Assembly: GCA_963747515.1 (NCBI GenBank)
Contig: CAVVFN010000003.1
Coordinates: 62,001 to 126,000 of the forward strand
Direction of reading: 5' to 3'
Source: Mariniphaga sp963747515
Lineage (GTDB): Bacteria > Bacteroidota > Bacteroidia > Bacteroidales > Prolixibacteraceae
Length of the DNA: 64,000 nt
Below, in pieces: positions 43,570 through 52,860 of this stretch. Position 1 is the first letter of the stretch; every line of letters starts with the position of its first letter. Made by a program: the position numbers and the translations under genes. Under the pieces are notes generated by a model. The model saw nothing but the letters and a program-made list of their open reading frames with translations, had not been told where the DNA came from and searched no databases.

Positions 43570-44817
43570 TTACCTGATTAATTTGAGTGCCCTTTCCAAT
43601 TTAATCAAACGTCCATTTTTGAATGCAACAATAGAGGCATCGGGAAACTTTACCTGTGCTTTTTTCTGAAGAACCTGAATTTCTTCAAATGAATTGGTGG
43701 AGCCATAAAGATACGTATAGGCACCATTGACCTCGTATTCTTCTATTGGCTCAAGCCCTTCAAACTGCCCGGATTCGAGAGGTACTTTTTTTTGGCTTGA
43801 AACCAGGTGTACTTTGAAAACAACATTGCCTGAAGAGCCCTCAAGGGCATTAACATATACTTTTCTTCCTAAATCAAGAGCCGAGAAGTTCAGGTAGCGT
43901 TCCGGATTAATCCGGATATCGCTCATAAGTAAGTTCAGGTTTTCCGATAACTTTTCAACGGAATTGTATAACTGATCGTCATTTAACAGGCTACCAAGAG
44001 TATTATCGGTTGTTTCCAGTTGAGTGAATAAGGTATTTAATTGTTCTGCTGCTGTATTAATATTTCTCACTAAAGGAGCTACCTGAACCTGTGTCAGGCT
44101 GTCGCTGAATGCTGAAAGGTTTTGAATTGCGTTTTCCATGGAAGGACTGTTCTGGCTAAACGTACTGGTTATATTTTCCAGGTTATTGATAATTCCCCTC
44201 ATATTATTTTTTTCAAGGGAAACCACTTCCTGCAGGTCGGCAGTAGTTTTCTCGATATGAGAAACTGTCCGGTTAATATTTTCAAAGCTCTCAGCAAAGT
44301 TTCGTTGTGCGTTCTCATCAAAAAGAAAGGCAAGGCCGGTAATGGCAGAATCGAGTGTACTCAGAAGTTCTTCTGCTTTATTTTTAAGAGGGAGTACCTG
44401 CATACTTACCTGTTCCTTCAGGTCCGCCTCCACGGTACCACTGATGGTATCATTTTCATCGTAATAAACATTTAAATCACTTAATATGATTTTAATGGAA
44501 CGTGTTCCCATGATATCACTACTCACTATCTGAGCAATTGAATTTATTGGTATATTTACAGATGCATCAACAGTAATTGATACAAGGAGCCGTCCGGAAT
44601 TATCAGGCATAAAACGAATGTTGGTTACTTGTCCGATTTTATATCCGCTTATTAAAACGTCGTTCGATTGAGATAATCCATCAACCGATTCATATATAAC
44701 ATGATATTCATTATTCCGGCTAAAAATATCATTGCCTTTGAGAAAACTTAATCCCCAAATCAGAATAAGAGATGATACAAGAATTAAAATTCCCAGTCGT
44801 ATAAATTTTGACTTCAT
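43570..44817 (-). CDS. MCE/MlaD family protein with SPOR-like C-terminus
   Basis: About 415 residues from the ATG at 44817. An N-terminal TM helix (RLGILILVSSLILIWGLSFL) anchors it in the inner membrane. The MCE domain (about 38-115) has YESVDGLSQSNDVLISGYKIGQV and GTRSIKIIL. A long helical region (about 130-310) would form the lipid-conducting needle. The last about 60 residues (GAYTYLYGSTNSFEEIQVLQ, DASIVAFKNGRLIKLERAL) resemble a SPOR-like repeat also seen at the end of the neighbouring amidase. MlaD-type proteins carry lipids between membranes; the ABC ATPase and permease are not in the window. It follows the amidase gene after about 80 bases. Confidence 0.88.
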   Translation of the reverse strand: MKSKFIRLGILILVSSLILIWGLSFLKGNDIFSRNNEYHVIYESVDGLSQSNDVLISGYKIGQVTNIRFMPDNSGRLLVSITVDASVNIPINSIAQIVSSDIMGTRSIKIILSDLNVYYDENDTISGTVEADLKEQVSMQVLPLKNKAEELLSTLDSAITGLAFLFDENAQRNFAESFENINRTVSHIEKTTADLQEVVSLEKNNMRGIINNLENITSTFSQNSPSMENAIQNLSAFSDSLTQVQVAPLVRNINTAAEQLNTLFTQLETTDNTLGSLLNDDQLYNSVEKLSENLNLLMSDIRINPERYLNFSALDLGRKVYVNALEGSSGNVVFKVHLVSSQKKVPLESGQFEGLEPIEEYEVNGAYTYLYGSTNSFEEIQVLQKKAQVKFPDASIVAFKNGRLIKLERALKLIR

Positions 44818-44898
44818 TCGTTGTTTTTTTTTAATAAACAAAAGCAAGGTATAAGTTAGGAACTTTAAAAGAATATATGCAAAAATAGCATAAAAACA

Positions 44899-46032
44899 TT
44901 ACAATTTTTGTATTGCCTCTTCATATGGAATGAGCTCATTGTTTTCAAAGGCAACTACAAAAGCGTCTTTAAATTTTTTTCTTAGTCGTTTTTGTTCTTC
45001 ACGTGCATTTACTGCTGAAGTAAAATTTCCTGAAAAATACCTGTAGATGTTGTTTGATTTCTGCATGAAAACAGATTTCTCTCCTTTAAAATTGGCAGGA
45101 ATAACATCAACAGGATGGGAGAGTGAGGCAATCTGTATTGAAAAATATACAGTTGTCTTTTTTTTATCATTTGCAGAAGCAGGTTTTTGTAATTCTGTTG
45201 GATCTGTTTGAGTTGTAACGAGATGAAAATTACTTTTGGCTTCAATTTTCTTTTTATAATCTCTAAATGCTCTGAAAACGGCTGATGCCAGATAATCACG
45301 TCCGGTTTCGCTCTGCAAAAAACTGCGTTCAGCGGGATGGCTTAAAAAGCCTGCTTCTACTAAAACTCCAGGCATTGCAATTTCCCGGAGAACCAGAAAA
45401 CCTGCCTGTTTAACGCTTCTGTCAATGCGATTTACACGTTCTCTAAACTGTTTCTGAATTGCCGATGCCAGCATGGCACTTTGTTCGAGATATTCATCCT
45501 GGACGAGTTCAAACATAATATAGGATTCAGGCAAATTGGGATCAAATCCTTCATAGGTTGTTTTATAATCTGGTTCAAGCAAAATTACAGCATTTTCTTT
45601 TTTTGCTACTTCCAAATTTTCACTTGTCCGGTGCTGGCCTAAAACATATGTTTCGGTTCCTTGTGCAGATCCCCGGGTTACGGCATTAACATGAATTGAA
45701 ATGAATAAATCAGCTTTGTTTTTATTTGCAATGAGTGCCCTTTGATATAATGGTACAAAAACATCTTTATCGCGTGTGTATATTACGTTAATATTAGAAA
45801 ATGCTGCTTTAATGTAATTCCCAAGTTTTAGTGAAATATCCAGCACAACGTCCTTTTCACGTACATTTCCATATGCAGCACCTGCGTCTTTGCCTCCATG
45901 TCCCGGATCGATAACCACTGTCAAGATGCGGGAATCTTTATATTGTTGATTTTCACTGAAATCAGCAGCCGTCTGATTGCTGATAAGAAAACCGGGAAAG
46001 ATTAGAAAACAAAAAAGAAACAATTTATTCAT
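44899..46032 (-). CDS. N-acetylmuramoyl-L-alanine amidase (AmiC-type), exported
   Basis: A 377-residue zinc amidase. A signal peptide covers about residues 1-20. The Amidase_3 domain (about 38-250) has VVIDPGHGGKDAGA (zinc His), REKDVVLDISLKLG with the second zinc ligand Glu, FISIHVNAV with His, and the catalytic Glu in GVLVEAGFLSHP. The C-terminus (about 295-377) is a SPOR-like repeat (YFSIQIASLS, NIYRYFSGNFTS, FKDAFVVAFENNELIPYEEA), matching the end of the neighbouring MCE protein. It cleaves peptide stems from glycan chains, mainly at division. Confidence 0.93.
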   Translation of the reverse strand: MNKLFLFCFLIFPGFLISNQTAADFSENQQYKDSRILTVVIDPGHGGKDAGAAYGNVREKDVVLDISLKLGNYIKAAFSNINVIYTRDKDVFVPLYQRALIANKNKADLFISIHVNAVTRGSAQGTETYVLGQHRTSENLEVAKKENAVILLEPDYKTTYEGFDPNLPESYIMFELVQDEYLEQSAMLASAIQKQFRERVNRIDRSVKQAGFLVLREIAMPGVLVEAGFLSHPAERSFLQSETGRDYLASAVFRAFRDYKKKIEAKSNFHLVTTQTDPTELQKPASANDKKKTTVYFSIQIASLSHPVDVIPANFKGEKSVFMQKSNNIYRYFSGNFTSAVNAREEQKRLRKKFKDAFVVAFENNELIPYEEAIQKL

Positions 46033-46265
46033 AAGTATTCTATGTTTACATGGTATACAACGTATTTGTATTAAATTAATTTGATGAACGAAAAAAAAGA
46101 TTTTATTCGGTTAGGCAGGATCTATTATAGGGAAATACTTTTTTTATTTTTGACATATTTTCTTGAAATTCCTGAATAGGTTCCATTACTTTTAACTTTC
46201 ACAACAAAAAATGAAATATTAGGTTTATTTTACAATTATTACGTCTCTGGTATAGCCCTTATTTT

Positions 46266-46273
46266 TATTTTTG
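46266..46273 (+). promoter_or_regulatory. -7 box of the lptD promoter
   Basis: TATTTTTG matches TAnnTTTG and lies 42 bases before the TTG start at 46315. No obvious -33 element. Confidence 0.5.
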
Positions 46274-46314
46274 CACGTCGGGCCTTCTGTCCCGGTTTTT
46301 AATGCAGAATCAAT

Positions 46315-48975
46315 TTGTACCGAATAGTAGTTACATACGTTTTCGTTTTTTCTTATCTGATGGTTTTCAGCCAGGAAACAAAACCAGGAGTAATGGAAAC
46401 CATTATTCCACCCGATACTGTTGTGTCACGTCCAGCAGGTCGTGATTCAATTCCTGAGTTGCCTCAGTATGCCGATACGACAGTTGTTGATACGGTGGCG
46501 GGTACAACTGAAACCCCAACAACTGTTATTGAGGCACCTATAAATTATACCGCTGATGATTCTATCATTGGTTCTTTCGACGGGCAAAAGGTTTACCTTT
46601 ATAATAATGCAAAGGTAACTTATCAGAAAATTGAACTGACAGCCTATTTTATTGAAATCAACCTTGAAACAAAAGAGGTATATGCTGAAGGGATTCAGGA
46701 TTCAACCGGAACACTTGTGCAGAAACCCATATTTAAAGATGGCAGAGAAGAATTTGAATCGGAGACCCTCCGTTATAATTTCGATACCGAAAAGGGAATT
46801 ATTACTGAAGTAGTTACAGAACAGGGTGAAGGTTTTGTTCACAGTCGCCGGACCAAAAAAATATCGGCAGAAGCATTTGTGCTGAAAGATGGAAAATATA
46901 CTACCTGTGATGCCGATCATCCACATTACTATTTGCATTTAACCAAAGCAAAAGTAATATCGAACAACAAAATTATAACTGGTCCTGCTTATATGGTACT
47001 CGAAGATTTTCCCATCTATTTCCCTATTTTACCGTTTGGCTATTTTCCAAATACGCCCACCTATTCTTCGGGCATCATTGTTCCAGCGTATGGTGAAGAA
47101 AACAACCGGGGATTTTTCCTGAGGGATGGGGGGTATTATTGGGCAGCCAATGAATATTTTGATTTGTCGTTGATGGGGGATTTATATTCAAAAGGTTCCT
47201 GGGCAACAAAATTTCATACCAACTATCGTTTACGCTACAAATTCAGCGGAGGGTTTGATTTTCGATATAATGTGAATGTTTATGGAGAACGTGGACTTGA
47301 TACCTATACCCGATCACCTCAATTTGCTGTTACCTGGAACCACAGCCAGGATCCCAAGGCAAATCCCTCCCGGACTTTTTCGGCCAGTGTGAATTTTTCA
47401 ACCAGCGGGTACGACAGGCAAAATGCCGTTACGGCAGAAAATTATCTTCGGAGTCAAAAGTCATCGAGCATTTCTTATTCCAAGAAATTTGAAAACACAC
47501 CTTATAATCTTTCTGTAAACCTCAGGCATTCACAAAATTCAGTAGACTCATCATTAACGCTTACCTTTCCTGAAATGACCTTCAGCATGGCCAAGGTATA
47601 TCCTTTCAGGGCAAAAGTCAGAAGTGGGAGATTAAAGTGGTATGAGAAGTTTGGCATCAACTATACCGGAAACCTGCGGAATACGGTAACTGCGCATGAA
47701 AAGGAGATATTGCATCAATCGTTTACCCGCGACTGGAAAAATGGGATACGGCACAATATTCCTATATCATTACCGAGTTTTAACTTGTTTAATCAAATTA
47801 ATGTTACTCCGGGGTTTAACTATAATGAACGGTGGTACTTTAAAAAATACGATTACACCTATGTGGAGAATGGAAATTTTAATATTCCGGGATTTCCTGA
47901 AACTGTTTATGTTGATACGATTACCGGCCTGAACAGGGTTTACGATTATTCATACAACGTCAGTTCCTCAACAAATATATACGGTATGTTCCTTCCCCGG
48001 AACCCGAATTCCAAGATCAGAGGCATCAGGCATAAAATGACTCCCTCCCTGAGTTTTAGTTACAGACCCGATTTTGGTGCAGAAAGGTTTGGGTATTGGC
48101 AGCCTGTTCAAATCGACACACTTGGAACTATCCGGTATTATGATGTAAATACCGGAGGGATTTATGGTGGATCGCCCGGCAGGGGTGCCCAGGGAAATGT
48201 TTCATTTTCATTAAACAATAATCTTGAAGCTAAAGTAGTTGACACCCGTGACACCACAAAAACTCAGGATACAGAGTCATTCCGTAAAGTTAAGATTATT
48301 GATAACCTCAGTTTTGGTACTTCCTATAATTTGATTGCCGATTCTCTTAACCTGGCACCTGTCAGTATCAGGGCAAGGACTACAGTAGCGGGTATAAGCA
48401 TCAACATGGGAGGTACAGTAGACCCATATATGACGGATGAATCAGGAACAAAAATTCATAAATATGCATGGAATGAACGTTCAGGACTTGGTAAACTAGG
48501 CAGATTAACCCGTGCCAATCTTGCCTTTGGTTTAAATTTCAGGTCGAAAGAAGGCCAACGTCAGGCAGCCAGAAATGAGGAACTGATTGAAGAGGAAAAG
48601 GTGTTGCCCGGAGAATACGAAGATTATTATGATTTTAATGTTCCTTGGGATTTCGGCCTCGATTATAATTTTAATTATTCCGGGCCAAGACGCCCTTCCG
48701 AAAAAGGAAGATTTACACAGACAGTAGGTTTCAGGGGCAACATGAACCTCACTCAGAAATGGCGGCTTTCCATGAATACCAACTATGATATTATGGCCCG
48801 CGAATTTTCTTTTACTACCTTCAATGTCAGTCGCGATTTACATTGTTGGGCAATGTCTTTTAATTTCGTTCCCTTTGGTTATATGAAGCAGTACAGCTTC
48901 ACGATTAATGCAAAGTCATCAATGTTGCAGGATCTGAAAATACAGAAACGGCAAAGTCATTACGATAATTTTTAA
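46315..48975 (+). CDS. lptD: LptD-like LPS-assembly outer-membrane protein
   Basis: An 886-residue OstA/LptD-like protein. The start is the TTG at 46315: an in-frame stop lies just upstream at 46300, and the ATG at 46302 is in another frame. From the TTG a signal peptide reads MYRIVVTYVFVFSYLMVFSQ. The N-terminal jelly-roll (about 85-220; INYTADDSIIGSFDGQKVYL, AKVTYQKIELTAYFIE) corresponds to the OstA domain. The C-terminal part (about 230-880) is a large beta-barrel, with FPIYFPILPFGYFPNTPTYS at the join. It inserts lipopolysaccharide into the outer leaflet. ridA follows after 10 bases. Confidence 0.88.
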   Translation: MYRIVVTYVFVFSYLMVFSQETKPGVMETIIPPDTVVSRPAGRDSIPELPQYADTTVVDTVAGTTETPTTVIEAPINYTADDSIIGSFDGQKVYLYNNAKVTYQKIELTAYFIEINLETKEVYAEGIQDSTGTLVQKPIFKDGREEFESETLRYNFDTEKGIITEVVTEQGEGFVHSRRTKKISAEAFVLKDGKYTTCDADHPHYYLHLTKAKVISNNKIITGPAYMVLEDFPIYFPILPFGYFPNTPTYSSGIIVPAYGEENNRGFFLRDGGYYWAANEYFDLSLMGDLYSKGSWATKFHTNYRLRYKFSGGFDFRYNVNVYGERGLDTYTRSPQFAVTWNHSQDPKANPSRTFSASVNFSTSGYDRQNAVTAENYLRSQKSSSISYSKKFENTPYNLSVNLRHSQNSVDSSLTLTFPEMTFSMAKVYPFRAKVRSGRLKWYEKFGINYTGNLRNTVTAHEKEILHQSFTRDWKNGIRHNIPISLPSFNLFNQINVTPGFNYNERWYFKKYDYTYVENGNFNIPGFPETVYVDTITGLNRVYDYSYNVSSSTNIYGMFLPRNPNSKIRGIRHKMTPSLSFSYRPDFGAERFGYWQPVQIDTLGTIRYYDVNTGGIYGGSPGRGAQGNVSFSLNNNLEAKVVDTRDTTKTQDTESFRKVKIIDNLSFGTSYNLIADSLNLAPVSIRARTTVAGISINMGGTVDPYMTDESGTKIHKYAWNERSGLGKLGRLTRANLAFGLNFRSKEGQRQAARNEELIEEEKVLPGEYEDYYDFNVPWDFGLDYNFNYSGPRRPSEKGRFTQTVGFRGNMNLTQKWRLSMNTNYDIMAREFSFTTFNVSRDLHCWAMSFNFVPFGYMKQYSFTINAKSSMLQDLKIQKRQSHYDNF

Positions 48976-48985
48976 AATCTATTTT

Positions 48986-49363
48986 ATGAAACGAATTATT
49001 TATACCGAAAAGGCTCCTAAAGCCATTGGACCATACAGCCAGGCTGTGGAAGTAAACAATACCCTATATATTTCGGGACAAATTCCATTGGATCCTGTTA
49101 CCATGAGCGTAGTTGAAGGCGGTATAGCTGAACAAACCCTGCAGGTAATGAAAAATATTGAAGCCATTCTTAATGCTGCAGGTTACAGTTTCAGCGATGT
49201 GGTGAAATCAACCTGCCTTCTTAGCGATATGACAAATTTTAAGACTATGAATGAGGTTTACGGAAAATTTTATTCAGAAAATTCACCTGCCAGGGCTGCA
49301 TTTGCCGTGAAGGAACTTCCATTGGGTATGCTCATAGAAATTGAAACCATTGCAGCCCGCTAA
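48986..49363 (+). CDS. ridA: RidA family reactive-imine deaminase
   Basis: 125 residues of the YjgF/YER057c/UK114 family. The fold marks APKAIGPYSQAVEVNNTLYISGQIPLD (in parts), Arg in NSPARAAFAVKELPLG and the end IEIETIAAR are complete, including the catalytic Arg. It hydrolyses reactive enamines/imines from PLP enzymes. It lies 10 bases after lptD and is probably co-transcribed. Confidence 0.95.
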   Translation: MKRIIYTEKAPKAIGPYSQAVEVNNTLYISGQIPLDPVTMSVVEGGIAEQTLQVMKNIEAILNAAGYSFSDVVKSTCLLSDMTNFKTMNEVYGKFYSENSPARAAFAVKELPLGMLIEIETIAAR

Positions 49364-49795
49364 TAAGTTTTTCTGGCAATAAAGGTTTTTCCATTCTGAG
49401 AATTCCAAACTTCTGCACGAGTCCAGCAGTATGAATAAAACTGCAAATTTATAATGTAAATTTGTTGTTTTATGTGGAAGGATTTGTTGCCCGTCTGAGT
49501 TTCTTTCCATATTCCTCAGATGTTTACCTGAAATGAAATATAATTAATAAAGTGCAATATAATTGCTACTAAATAGGATCTGCTGAGAAATTATCTTTCT
49601 TTGGTTTATAGAAACTTATCGCCATTCTTATAGAAACAAGTTCAAGGATTTATGAATAGAGCAAGAAAAAAGCTGCACATGCCCCGGTTTATGTCTCTCC
49701 GAATCAACTTTCCCTGGAATGTTTTCACACCCCATCTCACCAGTATCTGAGCAAAAAAAACCCGATGAGTAGTCTTAGCTGAATTAATTCCATGG

Positions 49796-49912
49796 GATGA
49801 GATTTTCAATATTTATTTTGATTCAACTACATTCACACGTTATGGGAACCAACAAGGTGCAAAAGTTGGTTTTAATCCAAAGAAGCCCGTCAGAAAAACA
49901 AATCAGGGATAA
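49796..49912 (+). pseudogene. Relic of an IS1380-family transposase
   Basis: A 38-codon frame ending in a stop reads FDSTTFTRYGNQQGAKVGFN followed by PKKPVRKTNQG. This matches the region around the first catalytic Asp of IS1380-type DDE transposases (DSTVxTRYGxQEGAxxGYNPKKPGR). No continuation with the other catalytic residues is visible, so only a fragment remains. Confidence 0.55.
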
Positions 49913-50039
49913 ATTCATGAGACACTAAATTTATCTGAATTTGGTGTACCCATTTACTTTTCGGAAAATAGTAAAATGAATCTTTTTCAAACAATTCATA
50001 CTTCCTTTTACATTACCATAGCCTTCCTAACTTCTGTAT

Positions 50040-50138
50040 ATTTTATCACTAACTTCACACTAACTTCACACTAAGGTCACAAATGTGTGATAATGATGTG
50101 TATTTAGTGTTAAAATAGTGATAAAATAATGTGTCAAT
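50040..50138. repeat. 11-bp periodic array, opposed halves (CACACT/AGTG type)
   Basis: Nine 11-base units in perfect register. Left: ATTTTATCACT, AACTTCACACT, AACTTCACACT, AAGGTCACAAA. Right: TGTGTGATAAT, GATGTGTATTT, AGTGTTAAAAT, AGTGATAAAAT, AATGTGTCAAT. The outermost left unit (50040-50050) is the exact reverse complement of 50117-50127, centred at 50083.5; inner units pair imperfectly. It shares period and plan, but not sequence, with the array at 30134-30221. Confidence 0.72.
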
Positions 50139-50516
50139 TTTAGGGAGAAGGTAAAGATCATTTGTCTGTTTGGTATTGTATTTTTAATCTGAAAAATAAA
50201 AAAATAGGACAAGGATTGAAAACTTACCCAATGGCGGATGGCACTCCCGTGCCTTTTAATCAGGCGGGCAGAAAATTTTTCAGCAGGAATGAAGGAGATC
50301 TTTTTTAAAAAATTTGCAACTCATAAAGAGATATACTGCAAATGTATTGTCCAACAGGAGTACCTGAAGGAGGTAATATAAAATCATAGAAGGAGTTTTT
50401 CAGCAGGCATTAAATAAGGAGAAGGAATATTGGTTATACCCATTCAATAAGAAAATAAAAACAGGAATGAGGATTAAAGGTAAACCGGCAGGAAATAGGA
50501 TTAACAGGTTATCTTT

Positions 50517-50553
50517 AAAAAAAAGAGGTTGTCCTGTTGAAACAACCTCTTTT
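50517..50553 (-). terminator. Terminator of the rpsF-rpsR-rplI operon
   Basis: AAAAGAGGTTGT (50521-50532) pairs with ACAACCTCTTTT (50542-50553). On the minus strand eight T follow. It lies 22 bases after the rplI stop. Confidence 0.9.
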
Positions 50554-50574
50554 CGATTTTTTTACAGTGAGTGT

Positions 50575-51021
50575 TTATTCTCCAACTACTTCAAATTCAA
50601 GGTCAACCACAACATCCTTAAAGAGTTTTATTTTGGCTGTGTATGTACCAACTTCTTTAATGCTGTCCTCGGGAAGTGAAATTTGTTTACGGTCGATTTC
50701 AAATCCTTTTTTATTGATGGCTTCAGCAACCTGAATGGTATTTACCGAACCAAAAATTTTACCGGAAGAGCTGATTTTTGCACCGATCTTCACGTGTTTA
50801 TTTGCAAGTTTATCAGCAATTGCCTGGGCTTCCTGCCTCATTCGTGTTTCTTTATGGGCACGTTGTTTAATGTTTTCACTCAGTATTTTTTTTGCAGAAC
50901 TGGTAGCCATAACTGCTTTCTTTTGCGGAATGAGGAAGTTGCGGGCAAAACCATCCTTTACGTTTACCACATCGTCTTTGCTTCCCAGCCGCTCTACATC
51001 TTGTGTTAATATAATTTCCAT
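50575..51021 (-). CDS. rplI: Ribosomal protein L9
   Basis: A 148-residue L9 of the large subunit. The N-terminal domain begins MEIILTQDVERLGSKDDVVNVKDGFARNFLIP, quoted in two parts: ILTQDVERLGSKDDVVNVKD and GFARNFLIP, including the 23S rRNA-binding loop. The C-terminal domain has SSGKIFGSVN and the end VVDLEFEVVGE. It is third in the conserved rpsF-rpsR-rplI operon. Confidence 0.98.
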   Translation of the reverse strand: MEIILTQDVERLGSKDDVVNVKDGFARNFLIPQKKAVMATSSAKKILSENIKQRAHKETRMRQEAQAIADKLANKHVKIGAKISSSGKIFGSVNTIQVAEAINKKGFEIDRKQISLPEDSIKEVGTYTAKIKLFKDVVVDLEFEVVGE

Positions 51022-51037
51022 TTCAAAAGTCTCCTTT

Positions 51038-51307
51038 TTATTTCAACATATCGGTTACATAAGGCAGCAAAGCTATCTGGCGGGCACGTTTTATTGCCTT
51101 GCCCACTTTGCGCTGGAATTTTAGAGAGGTACCGGTAAGGCGGCGGGGTAAGATTTTACCCTGTTCGTTGAGAAACTTTTTCAAGAATTCCGGATCTTTA
51201 TAATCAACATATTTGATTCCGCTTTTTTTGAAACGGCAATATTTTTTTTTCTTAACCTCTACCGACGGGGGAGTCAGGTACCTGATTTCACTTGTATTTT
51301 GTGCCAT
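51038..51307 (-). CDS. rpsR: Ribosomal protein S18
   Basis: An 89-residue S18 with a Bacteroidota-type N-terminal extension, then KKKYCRFKKSGIKYVDYKDP, FLNEQGKILPRRLTGTSLK and RQIALLPYVTD. It pairs with S6 on the 30S platform. It has single-Cys spacing typical of the form without a zinc site. It starts 3 bases after the rpsF stop. Confidence 0.98.
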   Translation of the reverse strand: MAQNTSEIRYLTPPSVEVKKKKYCRFKKSGIKYVDYKDPEFLKKFLNEQGKILPRRLTGTSLKFQRKVGKAIKRARQIALLPYVTDMLK

Positions 51308-51310
51308 TTG

Positions 51311-51667
51311 TTATGCCTCCTTTTTTTCTGTTTTTTCTTTTTGAAGTCTTCTTCTTTTCTCACTGTATTCAACAGCATATTTATCAAGGACCACTGTCAT
51401 GAACCGGATAACCCGTTCATCACGGCGAAATTCAATTTCCAGTTTGGAAATGAAATCTGTGGGAGCTTTAAATTCAAAAAGATGATAAAAGCCGCTTGAT
51501 TTTTTCTGAATGGGGTAAGCCAGTTTTTTCATTCCCCAGTCTTCCTCATGGATCATCTCACCACCATTGCTGACAATGATGTCCATGAATTTTTTTACCG
51601 TTTCCTTTACCTGTGGCTCAGATAAAACGGGAGTACAAATGAAAACGGTTTCATACTGATTCGACAT
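51311..51667 (-). CDS. rpsF: Ribosomal protein S6
   Basis: About 118 residues from MSNQYETVFICTP; an ATG 6 bases further upstream is also possible. Conserved parts are VSNGGEMIHEEDWGMKKLAY and DERVIRFMTVVLDKYAVEY, followed by a Lys-rich tail. It is first in the operon, with a textbook promoter upstream. Confidence 0.97.
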   Translation of the reverse strand: MSNQYETVFICTPVLSEPQVKETVKKFMDIIVSNGGEMIHEEDWGMKKLAYPIQKKSSGFYHLFEFKAPTDFISKLEIEFRRDERVIRFMTVVLDKYAVEYSEKRRRLQKEKTEKKEA

Positions 51668-51709
51668 AATCATTAATTTTTTAATTAAACACTTTTAATT
51701 TTGGAGGCG

Positions 51710-51740
51710 CAAAAATAGAAATAAATTGTTACTATTCAAA
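51710..51740 (-). promoter_or_regulatory. Consensus promoter of the rpsF operon
   Basis: On the minus strand TTTG (51740-51737), 19 bases, then TATTTTTG (51717-51710). This is a full match to the Bacteroidota -33/-7 promoter and a useful contrast to the GGGTTACC promoters of this window. Confidence 0.85.
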
Positions 51741-51853
51741 TTATTGTATAAAGGATCTTTTTATAATTTGTTCTTTTTTTTAACTGCAGTTTTTTTTTGC
51801 AAATAAATTTGTTTTTTATTTTATTAAGTGATTTATTAAAAAAAACTTTACCG

Positions 51854-52813
51854 ATGAATATTCTTCTGGTAAGCAACAGCAAAATTCCGGCGTTAAAATA
51901 TGGAGGCACAGAACGTGTAGTCTGGAATCTGGGACTGGAATTGAAGAAACTTGGCCATGATATTACATTTCTGGCAGCAGAAGGCTCCAGTTGTTCGTTT
52001 GCCAATGTTCTGGTTCTTAATCCTCGTTTGCCTTACAATGAACAGGTTCCAAAGGATACCGATATTATTAATTTTCATTTTTTACCCGACGAAGAAATTC
52101 AATTTCCTTATCTTGTTACGGTTCATGGAAATTTACCTCAGGGAGTACGTTTTTTTCATAACACCATTTTTGTATCCGCAAATCATGCTATGAGATATGG
52201 TTCGGAGGCATATGTATATAATGGATTAGACTGGAATGAATATGGGCAGCCTGTTTTCAGAACGAAAGCAAATTATGTTCATTTTTTGGGGAAAGCTGCC
52301 TGGAAGGTAAAGAATGTAAGGGGGGCAATTAAAATTGCACATCAGAACAAAACGGAAATTAAAATATTGGGTGGATCCCGGATTAACTTAAAGATGGGGC
52401 TCAGATTTACTTCATCAAGGTGGGCTACATTTTACGGTATGGTTGGAGGAGAGGAAAAAAATGGACTAATCAGGCATTCAAAAGCCCTTATTTTTCCTGT
52501 TTTATGGCATGAGCCTTTTGGCCTGGCAGTAATTGAAAGTTTATATCTTGGTTGTCCTGTACTTGGCACCAACTATGGTTCACTTCCTGAATTGGTTGCA
52601 TCCGATATGGGATTTCTTTCCGACTCAATGGAAGAATTAGCCCTTGCTTTTAAAGAAATTGGTTCTTTCAACCGAAAGCTTTGCCATGAATATGCGCAGG
52701 AAAATTTCAATTCAAGAGTAATGGCAAAAAACTACCTGATTTATTATGAGAAAGTTTTGAATGGACAGTTAATCAATACAAATCCTCCTGCATTAATCTC
52801 TGAAACTGTTTAA
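51854..52813 (+). CDS. Glycosyltransferase family 4 protein
   Basis: 319 residues from the ATG at 51854; the upstream open frame is AT-rich leader. The GT-B fold N-terminus reads MNILLVSNSKIPALKYGGTE with the RVVWNLGLEL helix. The C-terminal nucleotide-sugar half has VHFLGKAAWKVKN, IKILGG and the donor-binding E-x7-E motif in HEPFGLAVIESLYLG, then GSLPELV. It transfers a sugar from a nucleotide donor to an unknown acceptor, perhaps a surface glycan. It is a lone gene, without a polysaccharide cluster. Confidence 0.88.
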   Translation: MNILLVSNSKIPALKYGGTERVVWNLGLELKKLGHDITFLAAEGSSCSFANVLVLNPRLPYNEQVPKDTDIINFHFLPDEEIQFPYLVTVHGNLPQGVRFFHNTIFVSANHAMRYGSEAYVYNGLDWNEYGQPVFRTKANYVHFLGKAAWKVKNVRGAIKIAHQNKTEIKILGGSRINLKMGLRFTSSRWATFYGMVGGEEKNGLIRHSKALIFPVLWHEPFGLAVIESLYLGCPVLGTNYGSLPELVASDMGFLSDSMEELALAFKEIGSFNRKLCHEYAQENFNSRVMAKNYLIYYEKVLNGQLINTNPPALISETV

Positions 52814-52860
52814 AAAAATCCCTGCAGCAAATGCAGCAAGGATATAATCAGGGTCATTAT

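Larger units (their letters stand above)
49364..50574. other. Long gene-poor region
   Basis: About 1.2 kb without an intact gene. It contains a transposase relic (49796-49912), an 11-bp repeat array (50040-50138) and at the right end the terminator of the ribosomal operon. The remaining sequence shows no coherent frame; the region looks like decayed mobile DNA. Confidence 0.6.
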
